DNA of 64,000 nucleotides, taken from contig JBGUQC010000004.1 in the NCBI GenBank assembly GCA_045130665.1, positions 620,001 to 684,000 on the forward strand. The letters are read 5' to 3'. A program made the position numbers and the translations under genes. Origin of the DNA: RGIG8124 sp045130665 (GTDB lineage Bacteria; Bacillota; Clostridia; Christensenellales; CAG-917). Shown piece by piece: positions 63,001-64,000 of this stretch. The stretch's first letter is position 1, and the number at the start of each line of letters is the position of its first letter. The notes under the pieces are model-generated. The model had not been told where the DNA came from. It saw only the letters and a program-made list of their open reading frames with translations, and did not search any database.

Positions 63001-64000
63001 CGGCTTTCGCTTTCTGCTCCATCACATAATCCCACGTATAAATCTCTTGCTCGCTGAACTTGCTGACGATATTGAAGGGCGTACCCGACAATTCAAGAAG
63101 TTTCGGCTTCTTGGGGTGGTCGTTCAAAAGTTCTATAACCGTTTGACCGAGTTTCGTTTGCGTCCCTTCGTGCGCCTCGTCAATGATGACGAAATCCCAT
63201 TCAATCAAAAACTCCAGTATGTTTTTATCGAATTTGCCGCCGACCGCTTCACTACCACGCAAATCTTGTATGGAAGCGAAATAAACGAACTTATTGTCGT
63301 CCTTTTCTATGAGTTTTTCAATTGTTTCGCCCTGCGTTTTCGAGCCGAATTGATAATCGGTATCGTAAAAGATCTTTTCAAAATCCTCGAACCAACCTTT
63401 ACTGACAACGGGGCGGTGGGTAATAATGATCGTCTTTTGGAAGCCGCATTCCTTGGCGACTTGCAAGGCGGTCAAAGTTTTGCCGAAACGCATTTTTGCG
63501 TTCCAAAGCATATGGTCGTTGGTCTTAAATCTTGCGACCGTTTCTTTAATTGCTTTCTTTTGTTCGGGACGGAACAAAATAGGCGTTCTTCCTGTGGACA
63601 CTTCCGTTGCCGTTAAAGATTTTCGACCTTCTTTAACTGCTTTGATCGCATTCTTTGCCGTTTCCAAATCAACGGGGAACCATTCGACGCCTTTCTTTTC
63701 ATCCTTAAACTCATGGCGCGTAATGCCTGAGCGGATCAACACGGAATGAACCGCTTTATCAGAGAAAGAACGTAGTTTCTTTTTGCCATTGACCATTTCT
63801 TCGCGCACGGCAAGTTCCGTATACAGCAAATCGTAGGAGATCGCCGCCGTTTGCGTGTATTGGTCAATACGTTTCTTGGCGGCAACGTTTAATTCTCTGC
63901 AATTCGGGAAAAGCAAGTTGGGCGTTTTGTCCGAGCGTAAAGTGGCTTCGCCGATTTTCAGCAAGCCTTTATGTTCTTTGTCGTTTATGCCGAAGACATA
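60002..64000 (-). CDS. Helicase/Eco57I-type methyltransferase, probable single-chain restriction-modification protein (5' end cut off)
   Basis: At least 1332 residues visible; the frame is open to the window edge, so the start is missing. In order: an N-terminal KGLLKIGEAT...KRIDQYTQTA segment resembling the T5orf172/GIY-YIG nuclease domain; an SF2 helicase with NAKMRFGKT (about 155-162 from TTG 63964), VIIDEAHEGTQ and LSGTPF; and an adenine methyltransferase with motif X-like KETVLTPWRVV, motif I-like ILEINSKTGLYPL and motif IV NPPYQ. The final 320 residues are probably target recognition. The pattern fits single-polypeptide Eco57I-like restriction enzymes that need ATP translocation. Confidence 0.85.
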   Translation of the reverse strand, partial: YVFGINDKEHKGLLKIGEATLRSDKTPNLLFPNCRELNVAAKKRIDQYTQTAAISYDLLYTELAVREEMVNGKKKLRSFSDKAVHSVLIRSGITRHEFKDEKKGVEWFPVDLETAKNAIKAVKEGRKSLTATEVSTGRTPILFRPEQKKAIKETVARFKTNDHMLWNAKMRFGKTLTALQVAKECGFQKTIIITHRPVVSKGWFEDFEKIFYDTDYQFGSKTQGETIEKLIEKDDNKFVYFASIQDLRGSEAVGGKFDKNILEFLIEWDFVIIDEAHEGTQTKLGQTVIELLNDHPKKPKLLELSGTPFNIVSKFSEQEIYTWDYVMEQKAKAEWDKYHFGDSNPYATLPKLQIFTYNLDKLIPGYIDAEDSAFNFHEFFRTWTGKPEKDFKAIPSNAKVGDFVHKADVESFLNLLCKTDENSNYPYSTEEYRNYFRHSLWMVPGVKEARALSALLKQHPVFKHFNIANVAGSGDEEEKSAEALKKVQDAFGDNPAETYSITLSCGRLTTGVTVPEWTAVFMLAGTFSTSASSYMQTIFRVQSPANINGKIKEECYVFDFAPDRTLKVVAEAGRLSTRAGDTSSDKVIMGEFLNFCPVIAVEGSNMLPYNVDGLLQQLKRVYTDRVVRNGFDDIHIYNDNLMKLDGLELKDFEDLKKIIGASKQSKKVETVDVNNQGFTDEEYEELERIERKPKKERTPEEIAFLEEKKKKQDNKQKAISILRGISVRIPLLIYGANIPIDKDITIDNFTDLIDDASWKEFMPKNESKDKENKGQGVTKELFKKFAKYYDADIFIAAGRRIRQLAKAADLLSPTERVQKISALFATFKNPDKETVLTPWRVVNMHISDCLGGYDFYDENHEETIEEPRFVDRGKVTSDTLANTSARILEINSKTGLYPLYVTYSIYRKRCEECQEELTLEKQRELWNLTVKENVFVICKTEMAKYITIRTLCGYSGTKANAHYFEDLINQLKEKPEQFRAKVTRGSYWNKGVAEMKFDAVVGNPPYQEAVASSVNDKPIYHLFMDVAFRLSEKVSFITPARFLFNAGATPSSWNEKVLSDEHFKVLYYTSDSSEVFPNVDIKGGVAITYRDSKTNFGAIGMYCSYEELNSIKNKVWAITTESFADTILNRGQYRFSDLVYEEHPEEMKKTSDRRISTSAFERMPALFTVDKPNDGKDYIQLLGNIGSNRVYRWFRKDYLAPIDNLYKYKVMFPKANGSGAIGEVLSTPLIGSPLIGYTETYISAGETSSKSEAEAVLKYIKSKFARTLLGILKVTQDNTKKVWKFVPMQDFTAKSDIDWSKSVPEIDKQLYAIYNLDESEIAFIEAMIKPME

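Larger units (their letters stand above)
51744..64000. mobile_element. Integrative mobilizable element (left end visible, right end outside window)
   Basis: Gene content (serine recombinase, TnpV-like protein, MOBL-type relaxase, accessory protein, sigma-like regulator, restriction-type cargo) is characteristic of a mobilizable or conjugative element. Base composition rises sharply: the 60-base line at 55141 has 32 G+C, whereas the chromosomal line at 47701 has 17. The left boundary must lie between the chromosomal promoter at 51743 and the recombinase stop at 51823; no attachment core could be defined because the other end is not in view. No type IV secretion gene is visible. Confidence 0.85.

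Noticed and set aside
61592..63616. Two long plus-strand open frames (275 and 335 codons) antisense to the helicase/methyltransferase
   Set aside because: They are shadows of the G+C-rich coding strand; products are Phe/Val/Gly-rich without family motifs, and the minus frame has clear helicase and NPPY motifs.
1..64000. CRISPR arrays, rRNA genes or insertion sequences
   Set aside because: No regularly spaced repeats, no rRNA sequence and no DDE transposase frames were seen; the only recombinase is the serine integrase.

Overview
The window reads as the chromosome of a low-G+C, anaerobic member of the Firmicutes, most likely an uncultured gut-type Clostridia. The grounds are A+T-rich DNA, AGGAGG-type ribosome binding sites, TTGACA/TATTAT promoters, a T-box riboswitch, a DegV/FakA fatty-acid kinase set, tilS-hpt, class III ribonucleotide reductase, class I two-subunit fumarase, and a minimal SufC/SufB pair. 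About 51.7 kb is ordinary chromosome. From about 51.75 kb to the right edge lies an integrated mobile element that runs out of the window.

Layout. 0-5.4 kb: phosphoglycerate mutase, then a minus-strand PadR-led cluster with two paralogous membrane proteins, a condensation-like acyltransferase and a further membrane protein. 5.5-5.9 kb: four tRNA genes (fMet, Met, Glu, Val) under one promoter. 5.9-10.9 kb: an anaerobic dNTP operon. It has a class III reductase fused to a redoxin, a thioredoxin-reductase-like flavoprotein without recognisable NADPH motifs, the NrdG activase and one unknown protein, behind a consensus promoter with tandem NrdR boxes. 11.1-14.4 kb: tRNA-Gln, tRNA-Pro, a U32 peptidase (TrhP-like) pair and a DegV protein. 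14.4-21.6 kb: tilS-hpt-cca-rmuC-PHP-phosphoglucomutase. 21.7-29.6 kb: a complete arginine operon argGHCJBDF. 29.7-33.9 kb: fumarase, tRNA-Arg, a YunG-like protein, and a T-box-controlled Na+/solute symporter whose specifier reads UAC (Tyr). 33.9-42 kb: alpha/beta hydrolase, FakA, DegV/FakB, flavodoxin, SufB-like and SufC-like proteins, RfbB and malic enzyme. 42-51.7 kb: a poorly characterised envelope cluster with a 1451-residue Ig-repeat lipoprotein, a small anchored protein, a 559-residue ABC-type permease, and a fusion of a YwaF-like membrane domain to an ABC ATPase.

The mobile element (51.8 kb to the end) carries a large serine recombinase, a TnpV-like protein, a MOBL-type relaxase with a candidate oriT just upstream, a tandemly duplicated accessory protein, a sigma-70 region-4-like regulator, and cargo. 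The cargo is a 776-residue membrane protein coupled to a helicase/Eco57I-type methyltransferase that runs off the right edge. Base composition shifts clearly: counted 60-base lines give 32 G+C at 55141, 61261 and 62161, but 19 at 58501, 23 at 60601 and 17 in the chromosomal line 47701. The element is therefore foreign, and its cargo is itself mosaic.

The most unusual points are: (1) the NrdD-redoxin fusion with a possibly ferredoxin-linked reductase; (2) the YwaF-ABC fusion operon with its giant lipoprotein; (3) the single-chain helicase-methyltransferase paired with a membrane protein; (4) three genes (degV at 13428, fumA, rfbB) whose -10 elements sit 7-9 bases before the ATG with no ribosome binding site, suggesting leaderless mRNAs.
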